Program-made: the position numbers and the translations under genes
Part shown: piece after piece, positions 1-6,160 of the stretch
Numbering within the stretch: position 1 is the stretch's first letter
How the letters are laid out: every line of letters starts with the position of its first letter
Assembly: GCA_021789755.1 (NCBI GenBank)
Contig: JAJYJD010000216.1
Coordinates: forward strand, 1 to 6,160
Direction of reading: 5' to 3'
Origin: Bacteroidota bacterium
Lineage (GTDB): Bacteria; Bacteroidota; Ignavibacteria; Kryptoniales; JAKASW01
DNA length: 6,160 nt
The notes under the pieces: generated by a model
What the model saw: the letters and a program-made list of their open reading frames with translations, nothing else
Databases searched by the model: none
What the model was told of the DNA's origin: nothing

Positions 1-72
1 ATCCTCGTGACTCCGAAAGGCTATGAAGGTGTTGCTGACCCTCGTGGGGCCGGCGACGCGGAGGGCTATTGA
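1..72 (+). CDS. ggt: Gamma-glutamyltransferase, C-terminal end (partial)
   Basis: Only the last 23 codons and the TGA stop are in the window; the gene starts upstream. Frame 1 is the only plus-strand frame open across this stretch. The end reads GVADPRGAGDAEGY and is preceded by ILVTPKGY. This matches the usual end of gamma-glutamyltransferases, where the last strand of the small subunit (I-x-V-x-P-x-G) is followed by G-A-(A/S)-DPR, a short acidic linker and a terminal GY. The family is made as a precursor that cleaves itself into two subunits and hydrolyses or transfers the gamma-glutamyl group of glutathione, usually in the periplasm. The catalytic Thr and signal peptide lie outside the window and cannot be checked. 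The call rests on a short but characteristic tail recognised from memory. Confidence 0.72.
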   Translation: MLVTPKGYEGVADPRGAGDAEGY

Positions 73-74
73 CT

Positions 75-113
75 GGATTCGATACCGGGGAGCTGATCGA
101 CATAATCCCTTTT
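75..113 (+). terminator. Weak hairpin plus T-run after the gamma-glutamyltransferase gene
   Basis: Just after the TGA stop, GGAT (75-78) and TCGAT (79-83) can pair with ATCGA (96-100) and, across a 4-base bulge, ATCC (105-108). CTTTT (109-113) follows. The stem is imperfect, the loop is 12 bases and the T-run is short, so this is at best a weak Rho-independent terminator for the upstream gene. It may be chance. Confidence 0.25.
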
Positions 114-201
114 GACTTGCTAAACAGCGGATTGGATTCATGCTTCCTTATTTGACAGTAGCTTCAGTAGTTGACGCCGTTTAAAACGAAAGGCACGAGC
201 C

Positions 202-1044
202 ATGAGAAACCTCATTTTCGTCGCGGCCTTATTCTTCGCAGCAAGCGCCTCTGCGCAAACCCAATCGAAAGATGTCTACTACGTATATGCCATCGAGTAC
301 GCCAATTCAAAAGGGTGGGCGCCGGTGAGCCGTGTGGCTATTGGTGCGACTTCCAATGACAGCGTCGACTTCGCTTACTACTTCTGGTACCTGAAAGGAG
401 ACAACGGAAAGAAGATACTTGTCGACACAGGGTTCCGGAAAAACAGTACCACGCCGAAATTATCGCTGAAGTATTACCAACGCCCGGATTCCGTGCTGGA
501 AAGACTCGGTGTCACACCCGATGAGATTACGGATATCGTCATAACTCATCCTCACTTCGATCACATCGATGGTTTGACTCTTTTCCCTAAGGCCACGGTA
601 TGGATGCAAAAGAAGGACTACGACTATTTCGTCGGCGAGGCGTGGCAGAGGGGCGGCGATCATTATGGGTTCACGCATGAGGATGTGCTCAATATCGTCC
701 GGGTGAATTTGGAGGGAAGGCTGCGACTGGTGGATGGCGACAGCATCGAAATTATTCCCGGGATCCGTGTGTTCATCGGCTCGAGGCACACATGGGAATC
801 GCAGCATCTTCTCGTGGACGCACATGGCGAAAAGGTCATGCTCGCCTCAGACGACGACTGGTTCTATTATAACCTTCACAATTTGCTGCCTATCCCGTTG
901 ACATTCGATAAAGCGGCCTACGTACGGCAACTGAAACGAATGAAGACGCTGGTGTCTGATACCACGCTGATCATCCCTGGGCACGATGGTCTGGTGCTGC
1001 ACAAGTTTCCAATGGTCGCGAAGGACTTTGTCAAGATCAGATAG
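202..1044 (+). CDS. Secreted metallo-beta-lactamase-fold hydrolase, AHL-lactonase-like
   Basis: This 280-residue exported hydrolase has a signal peptide at residues 1-18 (MRNL, hydrophobic core, then ASA before QTQS) and an MBL fold. Visible metal ligands are the HxHxDH motif THPHFDHIDG (His116, His118, Asp120, His121), His196 in SRHTWESQH, Asp217 in LASDDDW and His261 in IIPGHDG. ILVDTG (72-77) is the early strand and Asp typical of the fold. The complete ligand set predicts a dinuclear zinc or similar metal site. Spacing and the SD-then-aromatic stretch recall N-acyl-homoserine lactonase-like members, so a lactone or ester is a plausible substrate, but this is inferred. The usual HTPG loop is HTWES here. 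GAAAGG (188-193), 8 bases upstream, supports the ATG at 202. The gene follows ggt on the same strand after 129 bases and may be transcribed alone. No downstream partner is visible. Confidence 0.85.
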   Translation: MRNLIFVAALFFAASASAQTQSKDVYYVYAIEYANSKGWAPVSRVAIGATSNDSVDFAYYFWYLKGDNGKKILVDTGFRKNSTTPKLSLKYYQRPDSVLERLGVTPDEITDIVITHPHFDHIDGLTLFPKATVWMQKKDYDYFVGEAWQRGGDHYGFTHEDVLNIVRVNLEGRLRLVDGDSIEIIPGIRVFIGSRHTWESQHLLVDAHGEKVMLASDDDWFYYNLHNLLPIPLTFDKAAYVRQLKRMKTLVSDTTLIIPGHDGLVLHKFPMVAKDFVKIR

Positions 1045-1190
1045 AAACAGGGCGTGGTCTCTATCGATTGGAGTCGGAGTGCAGGTAACCGCGTGGGATA
1101 GTTGTTGTCCCGTTCTGAAGCTGTTGCCATCGCTGCGTGTCGAACTCCCGTCCTGAGGCACCTTTCACAAATTATCTCTAATTCTTGTAG
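1045..1190. other. Non-coding stretch between the MBL gene and the GH13 remnant
   Basis: No credible gene, strong terminator or RNA is visible. Minus-strand open frames here are extensions of frames antisense to the MBL gene and have no recognisable protein content. A short plus-strand stretch at 1063-1089 translates as IDWSRSAGN, faintly like the QW-S-x-x-x-NAGF segment of GH13 enzymes. It could be an older, frameshifted part of the remnant that follows, but that reading is weak. Confidence 0.4.
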
Positions 1191-1499
1191 CATCTTCTGT
1201 CATACCGATGCTGTATAATTCATCTCAAGCATAGCGAGTCGGCGTATGCGGAATTCCTCCCGCTTTAATCAGAGGCGAAGAAATATCCGTTCGTTTATGC
1301 CATGGTAAAAGGCAGCGACGTGATTCTCGTTGCGTTGAACCCTTCAGGAATCGACGCGACCGCGAAATTCGATTTGAACATTCCGTTTACTCAGATGAAT
1401 CTCCCGGCGGAGAAGGAGCTGAAATTTGTGTCTTCCGGTTCCTACATCCAGGTGGTTGTGCGTGCAGTATCGTATGCCATTTACAGAATCATCCGGAAA
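1191..1499 (+). pseudogene. Decayed C-terminal fragment of a GH13 alpha-amylase-family enzyme
   Basis: In one plus-strand frame the translation reads HLLSYRCCIIHLKHSESAYA, then EFLPL, a TAA stop (1266-1268), SEAKKYPFVYAMVKGSDVIL, then VALNPSG, ending in VVVRAVSYAIYRIIRK. This follows the end of GH13 glucosidases and amylases: the last helix (SLL-x-YY-x-x-LI-x-LR), the YPF-x-Y-x-R segment, the first C-domain strand (ILVALNPS) and the last strand (P-x-SY-x-IYRI). The catalytic barrel is missing, and the frame upstream closes with TAG at 1188-1190. The TAA sits where related proteins often have Tyr, so one base change from TAT or TAC explains it. No stop follows the expected end, and the frame runs on for 25 non-homologous codons to TAA at 1572-1574. 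The open frame from ATG 1302 is therefore unlikely to be a gene. The GH13 subfamily cannot be assigned. Confidence 0.72.
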
Positions 1500-1577
1500 T
1501 GTTTTGGTTTTTTTATCTTTTGCCGAATTGACGGGAAAGGCGTAAAGGGGTACGGTCAGCTCAATTTTAGGTAAGTG

Positions 1578-1651
1578 TACTGGCGGCGGGATTCGAACCT
1601 GCGACCCCTAGATCCACAATCTAGTGCTCTAACCAACTGAGCTACGCCAGC
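1578..1651 (-). tRNA. tRNA-His (GTG anticodon), lacking encoded G-1
   Basis: The reverse complement folds as a complete 74-base cloverleaf. The acceptor stem is GCTGGCG with CGCCAGT (G1-U72 at the end), followed by T8-A9. The D-arm is GCTC/GAGC with loop AGTTGGTTA, including an extra T20a. The anticodon arm is CTAGA-TTGTGGA-TCTAG with anticodon GTG at 1615-1617. The T-arm loop is TTCGAAT. The T-stem has an A51-C63 mismatch (1600 and 1588). No CCA is encoded: A73 at 1578 is followed by CAC. The usual bacterial tRNA-His pair G-1:C73 is absent, since T precedes G1 and the discriminator is A. The gene lies 48 bases after the PBP4 gene on the same strand. That gap shows no convincing promoter, so co-transcription with the operon is possible. 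Confidence 0.92.
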
Positions 1652-1699
1652 AGACTTTTCAATTCTGACGGTCTAATTTAACGCAATTTCGCTTAAGGC

Positions 1700-3307
1700 T
1701 CAACGCTTTTTTGACGGCACGGGACTTTTCCTGGTAGGACCGGACTGTTCTTTCCGATTGAGTGCCGGTGAATCTTTCCGCCGAATCGATTGCTTCCATC
1801 GATGATGGGTAATTCCGTACGTCCCTATCCTGTATTTCCTGAGATTGCGCGAAAAGGTCCGACTATTCGGGCTGTACTGGGCGAGTACTGAGCAGATACT
1901 GTCTTGTAGAGCATCCATCGAGTCTCCGTCGGCTACGTAGTTTTGGAACATCATCGAGAACACCAGCGTATCGCGCGGAAGAATCACATATCCGGAAAGG
2001 GTACGGACACCGTTGATGGAACCGGTTTTCGCATGCACCTTACCTCTTACGTAATCCTGAGTCATGCGCTTCTCAAGCGTCCCGTCGAAACCGGCCACCG
2101 GAAGGCTTTTCACGAAGAGTCCGGCATATGGCTGGTCCAGATCAAAACGGAGAACTCTTACGATTGCGTTTGGAGTAACCAGGTCGTAGTGCGAAACACC
2201 GGACCCGTCGACTATATAGTACTGACTCGAGTCGACTCCGCATAATTCAAGAAATTGTTCCTCCAGCTTTATGCCGTTTTCCGCGCTGCCCGTCTGCCCT
2301 GAAGTGGCCAGCGGTACTTCCCGGAGGAAGCATTCAGCGCCAAGATTATCCGATACTTTGTTCGTATAAGTGAGGACCGTATCTATCGGGTGCATCAAGG
2401 AAAAAGCCTGCACGCCCGGACTGTGATCTGAGTAGTGCCGCGTCACCACAAGTCGGCCGAGCACGTCGATGCCGTGTTTCGTCAATAGCTCCCGCAGTAC
2501 GGTGCCGAAGTATTGACCGGGATACCGGATAGAAAAATCGCGCGTATCACGAATGAAGCCGCTGGTGTATGTGCCACTCACCACGATAGTATTAATGTCC
2601 CGGATCATTCTTCTGGTGACAAACACGGAATCCTTTGTCCCGGGCACCGCATTATCTTCGATGTCAACGAATTCCGTCTTCGGGGAAGTGGTCACGACCA
2701 ATGTTTGGGCTGAAGAGTCAAGCGACAGGTTAACGGTAATGACATCATGGTTGAATGATGTTGGGCCGATAAACATGGCATAGGGCTCGGGCTCGTCATC
2801 CCACATCCAACCGGCTCCCCACCGTAGAGAGTCGAATTTCGATTCATCAATTACCAGGTCGCCGGTAATTACACGAATTCCGTCCTCGTAGATCCCCCTT
2901 GCGGCGGAATCCAGGTCGCTCAAACTCAGGATCGGATCGCCGTTTCCGACAACAACCAGATTGCCGATAAGGGTGTCCGCCCGCTGCACCCCTTCGAATT
3001 CGAATGGCGTTGTGAATATATAATCACTGCCCAGGCTGTGGAGGGCAAAAGACGTCGTGATAATTTTGAGATTGCTGGCCGGATTAAGAAGAAGACCGGA
3101 GTGAGCCCTGTAGATGGCCTGCCGTCCTTTGCGGGAGTAGACTTCGATCGCCTTGATGGTCTCCGGCGATTTAATTCTTGAGATCATATAATTGATCTCT
3201 CTTCGAAGGAGTCGCTGAGACGGGGTCTCCTTCGCGTAAACGGCTGCTGACGATAAGAGCACCACGACCAGGGTGAAGATAGAGATTGCTCTTTGAAAGA
3301 GACTCAT
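1700..3307 (-). CDS. dacB: PBP4-type D-alanyl-D-alanine carboxypeptidase/endopeptidase
   Basis: This 535-residue exported peptidoglycan hydrolase belongs to the class C low-molecular-weight penicillin-binding proteins (peptidase S13). The family removes terminal D-Ala and cleaves peptide cross-links in the periplasm. Residues 1-25 form a signal peptide ending VYA before KETP, with no lipobox. All three active-site motifs are present: SNLK (Ser78 nucleophile, Lys81), SDN (319-321) and KTG (427-429). Family landmarks are GNGDP (121-125), DGSGVSHYD (367-375) and LPVAGFDGTL (402-411). The long segment between SxxK and SDN contains the extra domains typical of PBP4. The peptidase fold should end near residue 478. 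Residues 483-535 are a very basic tail with 17 Lys/Arg against 2 acidic residues. The ATG (3305-3307) shares a base with the TAA of the regulator gene, and no good ribosome site precedes it, so translation is probably coupled. Confidence 0.93.
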   Translation of the reverse strand: MSLFQRAISIFTLVVVLLSSAAVYAKETPSQRLLRREINYMISRIKSPETIKAIEVYSRKGRQAIYRAHSGLLLNPASNLKIITTSFALHSLGSDYIFTTPFEFEGVQRADTLIGNLVVVGNGDPILSLSDLDSAARGIYEDGIRVITGDLVIDESKFDSLRWGAGWMWDDEPEPYAMFIGPTSFNHDVITVNLSLDSSAQTLVVTTSPKTEFVDIEDNAVPGTKDSVFVTRRMIRDINTIVVSGTYTSGFIRDTRDFSIRYPGQYFGTVLRELLTKHGIDVLGRLVVTRHYSDHSPGVQAFSLMHPIDTVLTYTNKVSDNLGAECFLREVPLATSGQTGSAENGIKLEEQFLELCGVDSSQYYIVDGSGVSHYDLVTPNAIVRVLRFDLDQPYAGLFVKSLPVAGFDGTLEKRMTQDYVRGKVHAKTGSINGVRTLSGYVILPRDTLVFSMMFQNYVADGDSMDALQDSICSVLAQYSPNSRTFSRNLRKYRIGTYGITHHRWKQSIRRKDSPALNRKEQSGPTRKSPVPSKKR

Positions 3308-4647
3308 TATTTTGGTTTGCCGAGCTTTCTGTAGAGTGTACTCTTGTTGATCCCCAGGATTTCTGCTGCCCTAACGTAATTGTCGTCACACGCTCTCAGT
3401 ATCCGTTTTATATACTCGCTCTCGAGATCGTCGAGGGTGAGGTTAGAGGGGAGCGTTTCGACCCAGCCTTCATTCGCCGTCCTTGATGAAGGGAGTTCCG
3501 TGTCGCCCACAGTGAGCACCGGGCCGGTAGACAAGGCTATCGCGCGGTCGATGAAGTTCTCCAGCTCCCGGACGTTTCCCGGCCATTCATGAAGCTCGAT
3601 CTTTGACAGGAGCTCCTTCGAAATTCCGGTCACCTGCCTGTTGTGCTGCACATTGTATTTCTTTATGAAATATTCTACCAGAAGCGGTATATCTTCTTTC
3701 CGCTCGCGCAGGGAAGGGAGTTCTATCTTGATGACGCTGAGCCGATAGAACAGGTCTTCACGGAATTGCTTCTCCCTGACAAGCTGCTCAAGGTTTCGGT
3801 TTGTAGCGGCGATTATCCGGACATCGACGATTCTTGAAACACTGCTCCCGATCCTTCTGACTTCGTGTTCCTGAAGCACTCTCAGGAGTTTCGGCTGGAG
3901 CTGAAGGGGGATTTCTCCGACTTCATCGAGGAACAGAGTTCCGCCTTCCGCCTCACTGAAAAGGCCGTCCCTGGCGAAAAGGGCACCGGTAAAGGCCCCC
4001 TTCTCATGTCCGAACAGCTCCGCTTCGAGAAGCTGTTCGGGAATGGCGGCGACGCTTATCGGAATAAAGGGCTTGTTCGCGCGCGGACTGTTTGTATGTA
4101 TCGAACGAGCCACTATCTCCTTGCCGGTGCCGCTTTCGCCCTGGATAAGTATGCTTGAGTTCGTGGGTCCGGCACGCCCTATCACCTTGAACACTCTGAG
4201 CATCTTCTCGCTTTTACCCACGACGTTCGAGACGCTCATCTCTTCGGCTGGTTTTCCCGCTGAGGCTCTTGCTTCCTCGGAGACGTGAAAGTGTGAGACG
4301 GCGTTTGAAACGACGAGCCTTATTTCGTTTAGATTGAGAGGCTTGCTCAGGTAATCGAATGCCCCGGTTTTGATCGTGTTTGCGGCGGCCTCCAGCGTTC
4401 CAAAGGCGGTGATGAGTATTATCGGTAAATTGGGGGAAGTTTCGAGGAGCTTGCTCATGAGCTCCACGCCATTCAGCTCCGGCATCATTACGTCCGTGAC
4501 AATTGCCGAAAAAGTTCCCGACTTGATTCTCTCCAGTGCTACAACCGGATCCGAGAAGGTATCGACCGTATAGGTCGGAGAGAGCGCTTCACGGAGCAGA
4601 TCGAGCGAGTCGGCGTGATCGTCAATTACTGCTATTCTGTCTTTCAT
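3307..4647 (-). CDS. NtrC-family sigma-54-dependent response regulator
   Basis: This 446-residue cytoplasmic transcription activator has the standard three-part layout. The receiver domain (about 3-118) has the acidic pair Asp9/Asp10, phosphoacceptor Asp52 in TDVMMPE, Thr80 and Lys102. The AAA+ domain (about 141-375) has Walker A GESGTGKE (170-177), the sigma-54 contact loop GAFTGA (217-222), Walker B GGTLFLDE (235-242), arginine-finger region FREDLFYRL (295-303) and WPGNVREL (355-362). A Fis-type helix-turn-helix lies at about 424-443 (YVRAAEILGINKSTLYRKLG). Once phosphorylated, such proteins hydrolyse ATP to open sigma-54 promoters. The start overlaps the kinase gene by 26 bases; the receiver begins at once (MKDRIAVIDD), which supports this ATG. 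Only AAAG directly abutting the ATG resembles a ribosome site, so coupling to the kinase is likely. Target genes cannot be read from the window, and no convincing sigma-54 promoter is visible here. Confidence 0.95.
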   Translation of the reverse strand: MKDRIAVIDDHADSLDLLREALSPTYTVDTFSDPVVALERIKSGTFSAIVTDVMMPELNGVELMSKLLETSPNLPIILITAFGTLEAAANTIKTGAFDYLSKPLNLNEIRLVVSNAVSHFHVSEEARASAGKPAEEMSVSNVVGKSEKMLRVFKVIGRAGPTNSSILIQGESGTGKEIVARSIHTNSPRANKPFIPISVAAIPEQLLEAELFGHEKGAFTGALFARDGLFSEAEGGTLFLDEVGEIPLQLQPKLLRVLQEHEVRRIGSSVSRIVDVRIIAATNRNLEQLVREKQFREDLFYRLSVIKIELPSLRERKEDIPLLVEYFIKKYNVQHNRQVTGISKELLSKIELHEWPGNVRELENFIDRAIALSTGPVLTVGDTELPSSRTANEGWVETLPSNLTLDDLESEYIKRILRACDDNYVRAAEILGINKSTLYRKLGKPK

Positions 4648-6160
4648 CTTTCGTTGGCAATACTATTGAGAATGTTGTTCCGCGTTCGGATGTCTTCGAG
4701 AGGAAGATTCTTCCTCCGTGCCGGTCGACAATTTCTTTGCAAATAACCAGCCCTATGCCGTTGCCGTTCAGTTTACCGCTGTTTATAAATTCAATGAAAA
4801 GTTGCCCGGCAATTTTCGGTGGCACGCCTTCGCCATTATCTGAAATATCGAGTCTTACGTTCTCAAATTCAAAGTCTCTGTCTTCGGCTGCCTCGAGGAC
4901 TATGATCCCGGGTGTGCCGGATTCCCTTCTCGATTCGATGGCATCTATGGAATTGTTCAGAAGGTTAATCAACACTTGCTGGATTTGAACCGGGTCTGCA
5001 TTGAGAACGGTAGATGGTTTGTCGAGACGTATTTCCAGCCTAATGGACTTTTCCCTGAGTTTAGGCTCCATTACCAGCTTCGTTTCCTCGATGAGATTAT
5101 TCAACAAGATGCGCTGCTTCGATGGCATGGCGATCTTTCTTGCCTGCAACGATCGATTGATTATGCCGATCATGGTCTCCGCTTGCCGCTCAATAACCCT
5201 GAGCTTGTTCTTTTCGACCTCGGGGATATCGTTTTCGAGGAGGAGCTGCACCGATGTGTAGATTGCATTGAGGGGGCTTCCCAGTTCATGCGCAAGCTTG
5301 GAAGCCACTTTCCCGAGCGCGGCCTGCGACTCGAAGATGCGCAGTCTCTCCTGCATCGCCATCATCTCACTACTCTTCTGGCGCAGCCTCTCGGTCGCCA
5401 CATCGATTTCGTTCTGAAGCGTCGAATTATATTCTTCCTGTCGTTTCACCTCTGATCTGACTATGTCGTGGGCCTTCTGAAGTTCGTTCATCATCTCGTT
5501 ATAAATTGCGGAGAGGGCTCTGAATTCTGTCCCGGTAGTAATTGACAGGCGGGAATCCATGTTTCCGCCCGCGGCGTCACGCATGGCTGCCTCAAGTTCC
5601 CCGAAAGGTCTTAGGAATGTCACTCGCATTGCCAGCAAGAGGAGGACCGACGCGAATATGCTGACCGCAAGTGTGATTGCCGCACCTGTGGCCTGGTTTC
5701 GCCTCACTGTCTCACGGACCCTGCTGAGAGTAATCTCTGTGAGAGCGTAGCCCCAGATATGGCCGTCCGCGTGAAGGAGGACGGAGTATGAATACAGGGA
5801 ATTCCCGTAACGAACAGAGGAAGCGGTCCGGTGGGAGGCAGTGTCGGTGCTAAGGGCCCCCGTAATAAATGTGAATTCGAGATTTGCAGGGCGCCTGCCG
5901 GCAGAAGCCACGAGCTCGACTGAATCGGACGTTATCCGTTTGAAGAAACCTATGAATTCCGACTCTGGAAGCAGTCTCAAGGCAAGTCTTGCATTGGCTG
6001 CCAGAGTCGGCGCATCAACCTTCGGAGAAGCGCTTGTCGCGACATTGAACTCAGCCGCAATGAATTGGGCGCTGTTCTCTGCATCGCGGAACAACATCCT
6101 CTCAGTTGCTATTGAATTAAAATAAGTGATGAGAATGCCGGCAGCAAAAAGGATCAGCAC
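4622..6160 (-). CDS. Membrane sensor histidine kinase (5' partial)
   Basis: The frame is open to the window edge, where its first codon is GTG in a hydrophobic run, so the true start probably lies beyond 6160. Residues below count from the edge. Order: end of the first membrane segment (1-14); an extracytoplasmic sensor region of about 140 residues (15-155) with a Cache/PAS-like stretch YSYSVLLHADGHIWGYALTE; second membrane segment (158-180); HAMP linker (about 181-232, Pro185, Glu212); coiled coil (225-280); dimerisation/phosphoacceptor domain with LAHELGSPLNAI, His291 being the phosphoacceptor; and an ATPase domain with N-box QVLINLLNNSIDAI (395-408), DISDNGEGVPP (438-448) and NGNGIGL (465-471). 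The F-box between the last two is atypical (LFIEFINSGKL). It should phosphorylate the regulator whose gene overlaps its 3' end by 26 bases. The sensed signal is unknown. Confidence 0.93.
   Translation of the reverse strand: MLILFAAGILITYFNSIATERMLFRDAENSAQFIAAEFNVATSASPKVDAPTLAANARLALRLLPESEFIGFFKRITSDSVELVASAGRRPANLEFTFITGALSTDTASHRTASSVRYGNSLYSYSVLLHADGHIWGYALTEITLSRVRETVRRNQATGAAITLAVSIFASVLLLLAMRVTFLRPFGELEAAMRDAAGGNMDSRLSITTGTEFRALSAIYNEMMNELQKAHDIVRSEVKRQEEYNSTLQNEIDVATERLRQKSSEMMAMQERLRIFESQAALGKVASKLAHELGSPLNAIYTSVQLLLENDIPEVEKNKLRVIERQAETMIGIINRSLQARKIAMPSKQRILLNNLIEETKLVMEPKLREKSIRLEIRLDKPSTVLNADPVQIQQVLINLLNNSIDAIESRRESGTPGIIVLEAAEDRDFEFENVRLDISDNGEGVPPKIAGQLFIEFINSGKLNGNGIGLVICKEIVDRHGGRIFLSKTSERGTTFSIVLPTKDERQNSSN

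Noticed and set aside
75..87. GGATTCGA followed by ACC, resembling the T-arm of the tRNA-His at 1589-1599, as a possible attachment-site copy
   Set aside because: Only about 8 bases match without a gap, there is no integrase nearby, and the sequence is common to many tRNA T-arms; chance is the simpler explanation.
171..359. Alternative plus-strand frame starting upstream of the MBL gene
   Set aside because: It starts with a TTG, overlaps the signal-peptide region of the MBL gene in another frame and shows no protein-like pattern.
1500..1520. T-rich run (1508-1514) as a terminator
   Set aside because: No stable stem precedes it on the plus strand, and on the minus strand it reads as an A-run.
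1302..1574. A 90-codon plus-strand open frame as a small intact gene
   Set aside because: Its ATG falls inside a GH13-like domain whose in-frame homology continues upstream past a TAA, and its last 24 codons are read-through. It is part of the pseudogene.
4654..4669. A sigma-54-like TTGGCA-N-TTGA pattern on the plus strand
   Set aside because: The GC of the -12 element is GA here, it lies inside the kinase gene and no plus-strand gene follows.
4536..5455. Two plus-strand open frames of 150 and 159 codons opposite the kinase and regulator genes
   Set aside because: They are antisense shadows of well-supported genes with complete motif sets and have no recognisable domains.

Overview
The window is chromosomal DNA of roughly balanced base composition from a Gram-negative-type bacterium. 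It encodes a secreted metallo-hydrolase, an exported PBP4-type peptidase and an NtrC-type (sigma-54) regulator. Nothing fixes the phylum. The gene style would fit the Bacteroidota/Chlorobiota/Ignavibacteriota group, but the tRNA-His has features best known from Alphaproteobacteria, so the taxonomic call is low-confidence.

Left part, plus strand. The window opens on the last 23 codons of a gamma-glutamyltransferase (1-72). A 129-base gap follows, with a weak hairpin that could end that gene. A secreted metallo-beta-lactamase-fold hydrolase comes next (202-1044), resembling the N-acyl-homoserine-lactonase-like branch.

Middle (1045-1577). This stretch has no intact gene. It holds the decayed C-terminal end of a GH13 alpha-amylase-family enzyme, about 1191-1499 on the plus strand. 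It carries an in-frame TAA, no longer has a stop at the family-type end, and has lost its catalytic barrel. A minus-strand tRNA-His (GTG) at 1578-1651 follows at once. It has no encoded G-1 and carries U72, A73 and U20a, the pattern of the divergent Caulobacter-type tRNA-His.

Right part, minus strand, read from 6160 down to 1700. Three tightly packed genes follow one another: a membrane sensor histidine kinase (5' end beyond the window), an NtrC-family response regulator overlapping it by 26 bases, and a PBP4-type D-alanyl-D-alanine carboxypeptidase/endopeptidase whose ATG shares one base with the regulator's TAA. The kinase should sense a signal outside the cytoplasm and phosphorylate Asp52 of the regulator, which would activate sigma-54 promoters. 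Translational coupling to a peptidoglycan peptidase suggests, by inference only, an envelope-related signal or output. The tRNA-His lies 48 bases downstream of the peptidase on the same strand.

No CRISPR array, insertion sequence, integrase or clearly new defence or mobile system is visible. The most notable points are the tRNA-His identity elements, the GH13 remnant beside it, and the sensor-regulator-PBP4 unit.
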